A stretch of DNA of 64,000 bases from Crotophaga sulcirostris (GCA_013397455.1 VYZB01000076.1:56691-120690); one strand, 5' to 3'; positions 26,847-40,787 are shown, counted from the first letter of the stretch. Made by a program: numbers and translations. Notes: a model not told the origin generated them from the sequence alone.

Positions 26847-26867
26847 AAAACAAACAAACAAACAAAC
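26847..26867 (+). repeat. (CAAA)n microsatellite
   Basis: Five consecutive CAAA-type units (AAAACAAACAAACAAACAAA). Ordinary low-complexity repeat, potentially length-variable. Confidence 0.9.
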
Positions 26868-29800
26868 CACATCAACCTTCTATACCCCCTCAAAAAAAAA
26901 AAAAACAAACCCAAACTGAAACAAATCCTTTCTGGATGCTGAAATTTTCATTGACAGACCTAAAATATTCACTTTGCCACTTCAATTTATACAGGGAATG
27001 TGATTTGTGCCCACAATAACAAAAAAAATATGCAAACGACCTGATTTTTCCAACAGATTTTTTCTGTTATATTGGTTTCAGAAACTACAACAGACCTTCA
27101 TGTATACACAAGCTGCATTAAGCAACCTTTACAAAATGCTGATAGTTTCTACATACAGATTAGAATTCTTGGATATTTTTTTTTTTAAACCTGAAAAATA
27201 AGTAACCAGGGTTAGCCCTGTAAGATAAAGAGAACTTTTTTATAAAGGAGCACGACTTTATAAGTCCAGTCAACACTGAGGCCACTGTTCATGAACTACT
27301 TTTTATAAATACAAACATTTTGAAGCCTGATTTTTTTAATCAAAAACTATAATGAAGTCAGTCAAGTTCTTCCAATTTGTGGACTAAGACTTTGAATGGA
27401 AGTCTAAGTACATGTAGTCTGCCCAGTGCGATGGAGTTTCCTTTCTAGTACATTTAGGTTTGCTGGTATGATTCACAGTCATATGGTGTCACTAGCATAT
27501 TCTATAACACAACAAAAATTGAAAACTTGATAACACTGATAAATGAAACACATATTAGCTGAGATTTGTATTGAACTCCATATAAAAATGAATAAGACAT
27601 GGAATTCTGTACTGATTGCATTATTCCTTTTCATATTTAATTCAACAAAACCACTCTGTTTTAGAATCCACTTCTTACAGATATGTCAATGTCTTCAGAA
27701 TTCAGAACTACTTTGTAACATAAAGCAGAGAGCATTCTTATAGAATTGAAGTAGTGTGCTGCCAAGTAGCGATGTCTTTGTGGGTAAAATAGTTTTATTT
27801 TATTCTTTTGTGCCAACAAAAAAGACATCAAAATTATAAAAGTAACTATACTATAATATTAATGAATTCTATTGAATTCCACATTTTCATTACAATTTTT
27901 CTAAGGATGAAATCTACTTTTTTTAGTTCTGCAAATATTTTTCCTGATTGCTATGTTTGTCACAGCCATATCATCTTCAACTTTGGAAGAAAAGCCTCTA
28001 TTTCGCAGTGTAGTATTTTACTTTTCATTCATCTGTCAATATCAGTTGCACCCATTATCCCCATTTTCTTTCTCTTGCTTTACTGAATCTTAGTGTCATA
28101 GTATTATTTTCTTTTCCTGCCGCTTTCTTTTTTTTCTACAATCCTTTTTTAATCTTTCCCTCCTTTCTTCTACTAATTCCTGTATTTCCCAGTCTTGTGC
28201 CACTTTCTCATCCTTTTGAATCAGAGAAAGAGGTTTGCTAGCCAGAATAATTCTCTGTGGAAACAACAGATAAGAGAAAGAACAAAGGATATTTATGGAA
28301 AGAGTTTTTCTTTTTCATGATGTTTAACTCTTCAAAGATCAGTAAGGCTGGTGTCCACACAGTTAAGAGGAAAAAACTTTGATAGTCTAGAAACCTGGCA
28401 AACTTGTGGGATGCAGCTCCAAACCTTCTTTCAGAGAAAGATATGGAAAAAAAATCAGAATGATTGATAACTGTAACTATGAACATTTTAAAAATATTTT
28501 TACACTGACATTGTGACACTGTATGAAATATTTGTACATTGACAACCATGTTATTTACACTTGCTTCTACTGGCATGGCACATTTAGATTGAGACTAGTA
28601 AAGAAAATGTACACAGAGGCACCATTTAAACCATCAAGATGGGGCAAAATGATAAAGAAAAAGATTGGCATTTAAACTCTTGGTGAGTTAATTAGACTCA
28701 ATATTGCTAAAGATCAGTTACTATTATTATATAGAAAACTGTCATTTTGATTAACATTACTTGTAATGCTTTGCAATGTCATTCCGCCTAAAGACAAATA
28801 TATATGAGTTTATAAACAGGTAATTCTGTTTTGTCATAATTTAAATTTTGTTTGTAAGAAACTCACCTTCTTGAAACACTGATGACATCAAGAGGAATTG
28901 CTGTAGAATTCAAAGGCACTGCATCTGTGTTGACAGTTTCAACAGTGTATATCGTTTAATTTTTAATCTCATGAGCTATATGTGTGGCTAATGTAGTTTT
29001 CATTTAGAGTCCTTGGTACTCATTTATTGTACTGAAAATTTGAAATGAAGCTTAGATTTCAAAACAAAAAAATAAACACAAGCTTGAAGTGTTAATTAGA
29101 GAATTTACCAAGCACCAAACCAAGCAGTGATCAGAATGATTCTCTCTTCTAACAATGGAGTCTAAATTACAATTATATTAATTTTGCATGAGTATAAAGA
29201 TGAATTTGCAGCTTGAGTGTAGAAAATAAAAAATATTATCAGGCCACAAAATATAAATATTGTGAATGGGTTTCAAACTTCATTATGAACAGAACTCCAA
29301 TCTACATTCACAAAAATTCTGCTGTTCTTAAAGTTTAGAAACATATGAATGGCCTTTCCATTCTAGGGCAAACTCTGGAACTTCCAAGGAGAGATTCAAA
29401 GAAATAGAAAATTTCCTGGGTTTGGGATGGTTCCAGTAACATGTGAGTGCAATGAGCGCTCTCACATGCAAGTGAGAGAGATTTCTGAGATGCAGATTAG
29501 ATGAGCTCAAATACTAGACATCAGAGGGGTCAGAACTTTCTTTAGTGTGAATTCTGTTTCTGTTGTGTTTTACAAACTCTAGCCAACTTTATACAACATT
29601 AGTAACTTAAAATGCCATAAATAATACACAATACCACACACGGAATAAGGAGTTAAGGTGTAACACACTTTATCCAGAGCAAAAGTCAAATGCTCCTATC
29701 ATCATTTACAATAAAACACCTTTGTTCTCCTTATTCACCTAGACTACTGAGATTTAATTTTTTTTTAAAAAAAGTAATCACAACCAGGTTTCTGTGGAAG

Positions 29801-32800
29801 GAAAAAATATTGCTCTTATCACCACACAAACAGTTATTTAGAAGCCAGCACAAACATTGACAGAGAAACTTTTGGTTTCTTGGTCACACTTAAAGACCTA
29901 TCTTGATGCTTACAGAAGAGGCCTCAGATCTGATGGTCCAGCAGCAAAAAGTATGTGAAAAAATTTTCAAGAGCAAGTCCTCCAGTAGTCAAACAACAAA
30001 AGAAACACAAGGTTTAGTCAAAGCTCTAGTAAGATCATCACTTTATCTGAAAATGTTCAAATCAGTCAGTTGACTATTCTAACTCACATTATCGTCTTAT
30101 GTGATACTGAAAGTTTTCTAAGGGGAGACCAATGTATATAACCTGCAAAGAACAACAACAAGAAGTGAGTCTGAAGAAGCAGGCGTATGGTAGAGACAGC
30201 TTTAAGCTCTTTTCCAAGCTGATAGTCTTGTCTAGAAGCAAGCTTTTATCTCAGCGTAGTCCTGGGTCTTTCGAGAATGAACTTAGGAGATATTACAAAG
30301 ATGTCAGAGTGAAAAATTGTATCCATTGTCTTTGAACTTTTTCTAGTTGTTTTCGAACTACTGTAAATCTTGAATCTCTTTGTAAACAACAAAAGAATGT
30401 GTCAACTTTGCTACTGTTCTAAGCAGTAACAATTAAAACCCTTTTCTATTTTTTTTTAATTTCACATTACTCATGGAAAAGGAGATCAATCCAACTGTTT
30501 AAGCATAAAGACTTATTCTTAGTCCTAAGTTTATGAGTGGTAATGTGAAAAATATGGTAAGATTTGCTCACAAACTGAAAGGGTGGCATTACTTACTCAA
30601 AAAAAGTATAAAAAAACAGTAAGGCAGTGCCATTCTGCTGCTAAGATTCAAGCTTTCTTGAAAGTAACCATTATGTGCTACAACAATGGTAATTTTTCCC
30701 TTCACTTGTGTTTTCAACATTTGTTTTTTGAAGAACTGCATGTCTCGAGTAGATAATGCACAGCATTACGAAAGAAGTAGCTGCTCCAAAAACTTGCATA
30801 AACCTGTAGTGGGTAACTTTTCACGACAGCAATCTTCATTTTCTGATGAAACTGCTAAGCCTAATACTATGCTTTGCTAGTCCTGGAGTGCTGCTGCTGT
30901 CAGTATTTTGAGGCAAGCAGACAAAAATTATCTTATGAAGTACATGAACAGCTTAAACTTTTGTACAATATCATGCTCTCATAAAGTGGTAGTTTTTACC
31001 TCGCAGGGACTAGAGAAAGAATTGTTGAAAAAAAATGTATTGTGATCTCAGATCACTAATTAGGTGTTAAGAACTGCCAGATACATTATTAGTGGGGATT
31101 CCTCCTTGCTCTGATCCTAAATCTGACCAAAGAGAGTGCTTTGCTTAGAAGCGTAGATGTGTTTGTGGTAGCCACTCTTTTATTTGCTAGTCACAGAGTA
31201 AAGAGTTTGGATTACATATATGGCATAAGATGTGCAATTCATCCAGCCAACCTCAGAGATACCATTGGAAATATAATTTGTATGGGAAGTACTATCTGGA
31301 AATAAACCTTCTGACAGTTATAGCTAAAGAAATAAGTGTAGGGTTCACTCTGAAGTAAGATGTCTAGTGTGAAACTAGTGACAGCTGAGCTATACACAGA
31401 AAAGGCATATAAACAGAAGAAAATAATACATAAAACAGAAAGAATATCAGGATATTTATGTTTAATGTAAATATTATTCATTTATATTTTTGTTGATTTT
31501 CCATTAGATGTCAGTTAATCTAAATTTTCTTTAAAATCTCACTGTAGAAGTTACTTATTTCTCCCTTGTCTATGAAAACAGACTCAAGTGACTAGTTCAG
31601 ACACAGGCATCTAATTTTTAGTTACCCAACTAAGAGCAGATAGATTTCATCTATATTATTTCAAAAAGAGAAAATGTCCTCATTTTTTAACTTGCATTCA
31701 GTAAGCTGATAAAGAACTGCTGAGTCAAGGACGTGCATCAGCCCATCACAGCATGATGATGTCCCACATCTTCCACTACAATGGAGTTCTAACCGATAGA
31801 ACTTGAATACTAGAAAAGCAATAAAGCTTATACTCCCTTAAAGGAGCAATATATGACTCTCCTACTGATTTCCTTCATTAGTCCTGGGTTTAAGTTTCTG
31901 TTCAACAAGCAAACCTCAAAAATAGTTCTAGAACAACACTCTGAACTTCTAGTATTTTTCCTTTTCCTGATATTATTTTTATTTTTTACACAAAAAACAT
32001 AGTATCCAATGACACACACAGAAGTGAATGTCTACATTTTTCTACTGCTAATTTTGAGTTATAGTCTATAGATGCACTATGATACTTTTGGACCCAAAAA
32101 TCAAAACAAGATTTAATGAAATTTGGCTTTTTTTGGAGAGGCATTCTGTGTGACTAAAAATAACATTTGAGTTTCATAGTTGAAGAATAAAACGTGGATG
32201 TTTTTCTGAGAACCTACTGGTGCAGAGGCAAAAAATAATGAAAGTATATATTGTCATTATGTTTATTTTAATTCCTCATCTCATCTAAATAGGACAGGAA
32301 AACAAGATGTTGAAGAAAAGATAACAAGTCATGAATTTAATATTTCTGCTTAGAGTCTTTACAAATTAGTCAAATATTTGAGAAAATTTTATTCACTCAC
32401 CTACTGAAGTTCAAAATCCAAAGAGCTCAAAATGTGTGAGAGAAAGAAAAACATTCCTCTGTTTAGCTAGAAAACAAGAAATAAGAACCTGATTTCATTC
32501 ATTGTAAATGGAACTATGCAAGTTTTGTCTCAGGTAAGAATCTTCTTTCAAGGCAACTGTTTTCCAAATAAATGTTCATGGATGATTTAGAGTAGAGAAT
32601 AAGGATTTCAACCACCCCCTAAGATGACAGTGCTGGATCAATAGGATTTAGTAGTATAAGATATTGTGTCTGAGAAAGGTGAATATAATTTAAAATATCT
32701 TTGTCTGCCTCATAGGATTCATGCCTTGGTAGTCAGGTGTGCCACTAGAGCTGGAAAATATATGATGTCTTTTTCTTGGGAAATTATAGTCCCTCAAGTA

Positions 32801-32966
32801 GAAAATAAATTTTAACCTCCACAGTACTGTGTCTTTTTGTTGTTTGGCCAATTAAATAATATAATATTTTACTTGGGGTTTTTTGTTTTGTTTCTTTACA
32901 GGTAAGGTGAATTATTTATTGGATATTTTTTCGTTGGAGATTATTTCTTACTTTTTTTTAACTTAT

Positions 32967-32967
32967 N
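32967..32967. other. Ambiguous base (n)
   Basis: One undetermined base in an AT-rich stretch just after a run of eight T. It marks an unresolved or polished position in the assembly and has no biological meaning. Confidence 0.95.
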
Positions 32968-34807
32968 AATTTCAAATTGTCACCAGTGACATTCCTGTTA
33001 TCTCATGAGTCCTCAAAGTTAACCAGAGGAATATTATTCTTAATTTGAGAATGAAAAAAACCCACGTTGTTTAATGAAGTTTTCAAACTTCATTTTTTAT
33101 TTATATTTACTTTATACCCACAAATCATTTTGATGTAGAACACACTGAAATACTTCATTAATTAATTTCTGGGTTTTATATACATTTCATAATAGTTAAT
33201 CTCACTTTTACACTAAATTCTTAGAATTGTAAATCAGCAAATGCAATACACGATGCAGTACAGTAAACAACAATAATCAAAGGAAAATAAAAATAAATTG
33301 CATTCTGGTGATTGATACTGTAATTTTTTCAATAGAGGCCTCAGGCAGTTTCAATTACACCCCACTCCCTAGCTTTTCAGCTCCCATATGTCAAAAACAC
33401 ATATGGGTGAGAGGTAAAATTCTCCCACCTCAGGTACAAGAGCTAAGTGAAGTATTTCATATATTCTGCATTCTTGGAAAATCGTCAAACTTCTGGCAAA
33501 TTTCCACAACCAGAAAGTGACAGTACCATCTCCTCAAACTCGTATATGAAGGACAAGAGGACCAGAATAGAGGGATTTTTGAGCTAACAACTATATCCTA
33601 CATTTAGGGGTCTATGTGGGTAATATCCTTTCCCCCATGCCACAGACCTTATTGCCAACAACGTATGTGTAGAAGGTCATGGTCTGTCTAAAGAAAGGAA
33701 ATTTTTACTTCTTCCTGACACCTATGAGCGCCAGCCCTTCCAAGAACAAACTCAGCTTTGCTGAGGAGTGGAGAAACACCTGCTGACATTCACAGAGAAA
33801 GACACCGTGCTCCCAAAGAATGGTGTGGGTATCACTGCAGCACGTGGTCCTGTACGAAGAGCACACTGAAGACACCTTACTTCAAACTGAATACTCACCA
33901 AGAAGGGGAGAGGTCCTGGGAGTAAAGCGACCATGACAGAAATCTTCATGAGATGGTGATCATGGTCTCACACTAAATGTTCTTATTACCCCTCTTTGTC
34001 GTTAGTCCTTGGTCACCCAAATGAAATGCTCTATTAAATTAAAAAATTAATGTGAGAATAAAATAAGACAAATAAAGTTTTCATCATGACACTATGAAAG
34101 AAATTTTGTAAACTCCAGATGTAACTACGTTTGAACTTCTACCAACCACTTCACATTTCAGTTGCTGAAGTTGTTGTCCTGTCAGCAGCAGTTAACTTCC
34201 CATTATTAAAATCCATTAACAGACTGGGAAAAAAACCCAAACCCTTGAGTTTTCAGAAGTCAAAGATATAGGCAATTAAAGACACAAAAATGTTTCACAT
34301 ATTTTTGTGATGGAGTCTGTAACAAATGAAGTATTCTTAATCTTTTATTTACACACATATATAAAAATATTCTATTCTATGGTATACAGGAAAGGTGAGT
34401 GAAGATATATTGACAAAATGCTTCTAGTCCTTAATAATTGCAGTTATTCACTCTGTGAACAACTAGATCATCAACAGGGATTTCTGCGTGCCTCCTGCTT
34501 TGATGAGCCAAGAAATATGCTCATTTAACTTCATTTCACTTCCATCACACTTAGGGGTATACTACGTTCCCCACTAGCATATTTTTTACTGACTTCAACT
34601 TCATTATATTGGAGAAGTAGTTGAAGCAAAGCCTGTCATTTCATTGGTACATCTGAAGCTATTTTAGAGGTGTCAAACAACAGCAGGCCCAGCCATGTCT
34701 GTTCTTCCAAATCTTTCCCACGCTTGTCCTAGAAATACTGCATGCATGTTGAATCCCTATCTCACCCTTCGGTTGATAGAAAACCAGTTGCTGTAATGTG
34801 TTGCTAC

Positions 34808-35300
34808 TCACACTCTTCTCCCTCGCTGCTGACAGAAACTTGCGATGACTTCAATGATATAGCATAGAGTTCCCACATCTGGAAAACAAGAGCTGATCAA
34901 GTCACATGGTGCCAAAATTTTTGAGAAGCTGAATACACGATCAATGTGCGATCGTACTGCTCTCCTTTTATCATTGATGTTACAGATGGTGATTTGGTCA
35001 TGCGTGCCTTTCTCCTCTCTGAATCCACCCTTTAATTTCATGTGATCCTTCATCATATGGGCAAGGACTTTGTTCTTAGGCAGAATCTGGAAGATGTTAC
35101 GAGTGTAATAACACTTTGCTATGCTATCTTTTCTTTGCTGAGGGCAACAAAATTACCTTTGTCCACTTATTTTTCCAGGTATCCCAACATCAGCGCAAAT
35201 TTCTCACACAAGATCAGCTCTGGTCACCAATTGCTTATATTGGTTCTCATAACACTTTAGCTACTTCTGTTCCTCCTTTTAGGGATAAACACAGACTTGG
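34808..35300 (-). pseudogene. Decayed hAT-type transposase-like reading frame
   Basis: On the minus strand one frame stays largely open for about 160 codons, with in-frame stops near 35264, 35204-35206 (TGA) and 35153-35155 (TAA), then 114 clear codons down to a stop at 34808. The translation holds, in order, YKQLVTRADLV then EICADVGIPGKISGQR, then CYYTRNIFQILPKNKVLAHM, then CFPDVGTLCYII followed by ASFCQQRG. This order resembles the C-terminal half of hAT-family transposases of the ZMYM1/THAP12-like type: a helix ending in a G.P...G+Q block, a YY.R..F..L segment, and the C-terminal dimerisation segment (FPN..L...L..P-V then CERSF). The block also carries far more CpG than its surroundings. 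No terminal inverted repeats, 8-bp target duplication or DDE residues were found, and the N-terminal half is not visible. If correct, it is a dead fossil. The family assignment rests on motif memory only; a processed host pseudogene is the alternative. Confidence 0.42.
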
Positions 35301-38300
35301 TTAATCTTACTCAACTAATAGTTTTTTTCTGTTCTCTTTCTGACATCATCCTACATTGTGAATACTGTTGATCAGGCATGTGGACTGATGCACTCAGCAA
35401 GATCTTTGATATTGGTGGCTTTAAGCCCTAAAACCATTCTAAGGCCTACAGCTTATCACAGCTTTGCGAATTAGGTGGTTCATTATAATCACACAATGAG
35501 AAACCATGACTTAAGATTGTCTTAATATATATTTTCTGCAAAAGCAAATATGAAAGAAAAGTTGTATAAGAATTGACAGATAATTCTCAAAAAAGCGCAT
35601 TCATCACATGACTAAATTACTGTACTGGATTCTGAACTCATCCTATTTACTGGTAGGTCATGACCTTGTCACTCCAGTAGGCAAGATAAAAAGATAGCCC
35701 TTCAAAGCAGTGAAATGAGAGAAAGCTGCATGTAGATATTCCTTCTCCAAAAAACTATATTTGTCTGTCCTTTCACTTTCTGAATGACAAGGAGTTGAGC
35801 CATTGTTCTGGCCTTCTGATATGATTGTATTATCTTGTATTATTCATAATTTGGGTAGCAGAATCCTTCCGACTATTGATTCAAGTAGTCCAGGTAACTG
35901 GCTTGAAGATATATGCATGACGTGACTGATGACATATTACTCCTAATGATCAACAAATTCTTCAGGTTTTGTCTAATTTGTGTTCCTACAACAAGCCAAC
36001 TTGGTTTGTGCAATTAGCAAAGCTCTTCTTTATGTAACTGTCCTAGCCAATAGCTATTTTGTTATGTACTTGGAAGCAAGTAGGGCATTCTATTTGCATT
36101 CTTTATGAATGATGAATTATTTTCTAATCCATTAGTAAAAGAAGAAAAATGTCTAGCAGGAATATATATTTTAAATCGTCAAATTAATTTAACATGGGCA
36201 CAAGAGGTGTTTGGGGGTTCATTTAAAGCTTTCCTATTGCACTCATAGCCCAATTATATTAATTTGTAATTAATCTTGGAATACCAGGAAAATTTCACAG
36301 GTCTGGAAGAGCCTTATGCTGAAGAAGAAAAAAAATAAGAAAAAAAATGACTGCCTATGAGATGAGTTCAGAAATAATTTAAATGAGAACTTTGGCAGAA
36401 AGGTTAATATTGAGGTTAATTAATTGTCAAATGATCTAGTAGAACTAGAATGCCCTTGGTGGAAAGAATAAAACAATCCCCAGCAGAGGCAGTCATTGGT
36501 GGTGCTCCTGCTTTCTCTCTCCCTCACAGCTGACTAACTGCACTTCAAAGTTCAGGTGTCCTCCTGGCTTGTTCTAACACAAGTAGTGAATGATCCACCT
36601 GACATATACCTTCAAGTCTTTCATTTTTTTTAAGCATGATTGTTTGGATTCATTATGGGTTTAACTGAAAGAAATTTAGAGAGATGTGATACATGAGAAG
36701 TCAGATTAGATTACCTAATAGTCTCTTTTGGGCTTTAAACTCAAAGTTATGAGAATATAGTTGTTTTCTTATGACTCATGTGGAAGGAATTTAACCTGTT
36801 CCTACAAACTGCAAGTATCTCCTACGGATACTCCCAGTCATACTCACCACTTTCCATTGTAGCAAGCAAGGCCATTGAAGTCTTGTATTTTCTTTCTAAA
36901 AGATATTTCTTCTCTCAGTTTGTATGCATACTACAGACAAACAAATACACCTGCGGACAAAGCTTGAGAAAAATAAATCAAGCATAACCAAGAGGTATTA
37001 ACGTGTCCATGTGAATCTTGAGCAAAGTTCCTTTAGAATACTGGTACCTATATGTCATTGTAAATACACTAATTTCAAATATTTGAATTCTTACAATTGC
37101 ATTATATGTTTTTAAATTCTTAGAAAATGTGAAAAGATATCTTAATCTCCCTGAAAAAAATAAAAATTCCTACCTCACAAAGTAATAAAAAGCAGATTTT
37201 TACATTTGCTTTCAGTCTTTTAAAATTCAAAAGGATATTCAGAGTTAGATTTATGAAAGTGGAGATGTTTTCCTTAATTTATGATGTCTAGATTCTATTT
37301 ATAATGTTACGTCTTAGCCAGTTTTTCAATTGAGTTAAAGGAATTCATCAGCTTTTAAATTTTAAAACTACAACTAGTGTTCTCAGCCCTAAGAAGATGT
37401 ATTATTACATGCTTTTAATTATGTTCAACCAACAGGCAGTAAGAGAGTGAACAAAGAGGACTTTCTCCCAGAAAAGAACTAGAGGAATCAGATACTCGTG
37501 TGGCCTTATTCTCTTCGCTAACCAGGGCTATTACACGGAGGATGTCAAATGGTCAGAAGTAACTTTCTTCCTGATGTAGGGCTCTGACTTCTTTACACTG
37601 TTAAAGAAAATCCCTCAGCAATGCTGGAAATGCTTTTTATACAAGAAACAAGTGGAAGGTTAAGATGACCGGCTGTCCGGGAGCTGTATGTGGTGACTCT
37701 AAGAAAAGGCAGGAGTCTCTAAGATCCCTCAACTGTACCTTTAGTGGTTGCTTTACTGAAAAACAGAATAAGCGAAAAGGACAGTCTGAAAAAAAATCTG
37801 CAAGAGACAAGGGTTACTCCCACCTTTTGACTGACTGTTCCTGTGAATTTTTGCACAGTGAAGAGCAACGAAGTAAACTGTCACATGGGAGGCATTTCTA
37901 TACAGCTGACTTCAATTAGCCACTAATCCTTCCAGAAATTGCTTGAAGTGGGAAAGACTGGAGGAAAGGAGTAGGGGAATATAGTAGCAGTGTTTCAAGG
38001 TCCAGATTTTTCTAAGACGAAAACAATCAATCCCCTCAAAAACACTGCATACTAATGAAGGTCCAAAAAGAAATTTGCTCTAAGCAGTACATGAACAACT
38101 TGTCAAAATGAGGCCCCAAGAAGAGCGCAGTTTGGGGATGCTTACCTAGGAGCATATTTGCTGAGGGAATAAGAGAACCTATAAGAAAAACTAAGAGTGC
38201 AAACTACATATTGACCACGCTCTTTGTCTGGCATTTTTTTATGGATTCTCCTAGTCAACCTATTAGACTAATTCAGGCAATGTAGCTAGCCTGGGAAATA

Positions 38301-38777
38301 TGGAAATACAGTTAAACCTCAAAGAAAAACAATATTAAACTGAGACAAGATCTTTTTATCTATGTCAAAGCATAGCTCAGCATTATTATGGATCAGCAGA
38401 AGAGTAGCAAATTATTTATTTTTTAATTTGTGGCAGTTTGTGATATAGGTATTTACAATGTGTTTTCCATATTGCCTTATTCTACTTAAATTTTAGAACA
38501 CACCAATTTGTTATTAAAATATTCCTTTGATACGATAGCTTCTTGAAAAATCTGGTTTAGAATCATTTGGAGCATGCTGCATTACATATGACATAAACAA
38601 TTCATGGAACAGTTTTCAATACTTCTCCCAAAGTTTCTGAAAACATATCATTCTGGATTCACTTTTGCAAGGGCTCAGAAGACATCCCAGGCAAAACTAT
38701 GAAGAAATGTTTTATGATCTAAAGTGAGTAATGACTCTTTCTTAAACATAAATACTTCCATAAGTAAGAAGAAATGA

Positions 38778-38803
38778 AAAAGTACAAACTAATTTGTACT
38801 TTT
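38778..38803. repeat. 11-bp hairpin with 4-nt loop
   Basis: AAAAGTACAAA (38778-38788) and TTTGTACTTTT (38793-38803) are perfect reverse complements around CTAA. It lies in AT-rich DNA, where such hairpins occur by chance; no T-run terminator logic applies in a vertebrate polymerase II context. Confidence 0.9.
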
Positions 38804-39436
38804 CCCACAAAACATTTCTTTAATATTCTGGTAGTATAATTGATTAGAACCATTTTTTAAGACCTTTCAAAGTGTTCTGAATTTAACGAGTGTGATTTAC
38901 TGCTACTCCTGCCTGTAGAGCCAATCTTATATGAAGCTGAAATACTTCATTTAATAAAAAACAACAACTATCGCTCATGTCAAGCAAAAGAAAGCATAAA
39001 GATGTTTAAAGGTTTTAATGGATTTCTTCAAGGTAGTAGTATATCAAGTATTAAAATTTTAAATATGTTTCAAAACAAATAAAAATATTTGGTAAAAACA
39101 TCATATTTTTCTCTTTGAAACAACTACTAACATTAGAAACTCTGTTAATCTTTTACAAAATGTCTAGAATTATTTTATGAACTGATCATTTTTGTACATT
39201 TCAAACACTTAGCAAATACAATTATTTCTCCGTGTTAAGAAACCTTAGCAATACATTGTGTACAATTAATTACATTTTTGTACATTTAAGTAGAATAATT
39301 TTTTCATTACATCGTTACTTCAACAGTTTTTCAAGATACTTGAACTCTCATTACTAACATAGAAACATTCCTTAGATTTTTGTCACATTTTCTCGCAGTC
39401 TCTGACTATTTTACTGTTGTCTGTGTTGTTCTGAGG

Positions 39437-39457
39437 AAAAAAAAAAAAAAAAAAAAA
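39437..39457 (+). repeat. Poly-A run (A21)
   Basis: Twenty-one consecutive A followed by GAAAAG. I looked upstream for a processed transcript or SINE that could own this tail and saw none. Likely a simple mononucleotide repeat, with length uncertain in sequencing. Confidence 0.9.
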
Positions 39458-40684
39458 GAAAAGATTGCAATACGTTTTAAAATTTCTGGAAAATTACTTC
39501 CTAACTTTGTATTCTTGCATCTGTAGTGTGTCCTTTTTTTGAATGTTCTGTACATTAAATTTTGTACTTAATGTTTTGCACTTATTTTTTTCTCTCTGAC
39601 CTTCATTACATAGTATCCATTTCTGCACTTTTTGCAAGTACGTTATTCACATGTGATGCTATTAGTAATTTCTTTCATAATGTGGCAGTAAACTTTTCTT
39701 TAAAATCTTTCCTTTGGTCATTATATTTTTTGCTTTCTAAAAGCTATCCAGTGATATTATGGTGTTTGTACAACTTTTGGCAATCATGCCCTAAATTACT
39801 ACTTCATAGTGTCTAGAATACTTTTAGAGATGGTCACATCTCTAAACACAAGTGGGTTTTTTTTTAATTCTGTGTTTAATTCAGACTTATTATTTATTCA
39901 TTGTTTAAACTGTTTTCTGTTTACCGTATTCACTCTTCAAAAATATAAATCTATATTTTAATGAATTTTATTCTTTTTATTACCGTATTTCTCTTTAAGT
40001 TAAATTTTTGGAAGCTGATATTCCTACATAAAAGTAATGTGGTAGTATGTGATATATAAGTTCTTATTAACATATATTTGAGTTAACTATCTTATTAATG
40101 AATAGGACAGCCATGAATGAGCTATGTAAGATAATTAAACTGAGTGGCTGAAATATTCTTTATGATGCTACCATTTTTCCCAGGATTCGAGAGTGTCCAA
40201 TATTCATTTGCTGCTTTGCAAGGGAGATATATGAGATGGTATCCCATCTAGATGAACAGGAGCAAAAGACTGGAACTGCATAGCAACTTGTTTTGAGTAA
40301 CTTGAACTGCCTGTAGTAAACAGAGGCTTTGCCCTGCTTCATTCCACCAGAAGCCACAACCCAAACCAGTAAGCTTCTATCCCTCTGTAGTTCAGGGAGA
40401 GTAGTATCAGGTAAACCCCTTCTGCTTTTTTCAGTACAGTTATAAGACAAATAGGACTGAATTTTCATTGTACAAGTCCTTTAATTGTTCATATATTTTA
40501 AATGTTCACACTGTTATGCTAGTCCCTCACTGAGTTGTTCTGCTTTTCTTACTGTCGCAGATTATTTTCCTTTTATTTAATTGTTTGCCATATTGTGTGT
40601 AGTAATATGCATATAACTTCTACTGCTGCTTTTCTTTCCTTTAGACTACTTTGTCTTCAAGCAATGAAACTGCCGTTTTCCATT

Positions 40685-40787
40685 ATATCACAGTATCACA
40701 GTATCACAGTATTACAAGGTTGGAAAGGACCTCTGAGATCATTGAGTCCAACCTGTAGTCTAACACTAACACCAACTCATCATCTCA
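40685..40787 (-). mobile_element. CR1 LINE, about 100-bp 3' stub
   Basis: Only the last part of a CR1 remains on the minus strand. The plus strand begins with the tail TATCACAG TATCACAG TATCACAG, then ACAAGGTTGGAAAGGACCTC and GAGTCCAACCTG, and is truncated after ACACCAACTCATCATC. The clean three-unit tail suggests a younger insertion than the 23.8-kb sister copy. Confidence 0.92.

Larger units (their letters stand above)
24001..34480. other. Long unique non-coding stretch
   Basis: About 10 kb with no recognisable gene, LINE or LTR. The longest frame is - 28238-28576 (112 codons), not recognised. Simple-sequence patches are a (CAAA)n run at 26847-26867 with a nearby A run at about 26893-26905, and a pyrimidine-rich patch at about 28100-28215. 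There is a single ambiguous base (n) at 32967. A short hairpin (CCCATATGT / ACATATGGG, 33383-33407) lies near a modestly GC-richer patch at 33600-33960, which I could not identify. Confidence 0.65.
35301..40684. other. Unique non-coding sequence, very AT-rich at the right
   Basis: No gene recognised. Frames reach 84 codons (for example + 37665-37919, + 39562-39816) without known domains. Part of 35301-35700 may be a further decayed piece of the hAT-like element but I could not read it. From about 38750 to 40100 the sequence is extremely AT-rich, with recurrent TTTTGTACATT words (about 39189, 39276 and related forms near 39545-39565) and an A21 run at 39437-39457. It looks like a 3'-UTR by texture, but no gene reads into it. 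Confidence 0.6.

Noticed and set aside
39437..39457. A21 run as the tail of a processed pseudogene or SINE
   Set aside because: No transcript-like or SINE-like body lies upstream, and no flanking target duplication is seen.
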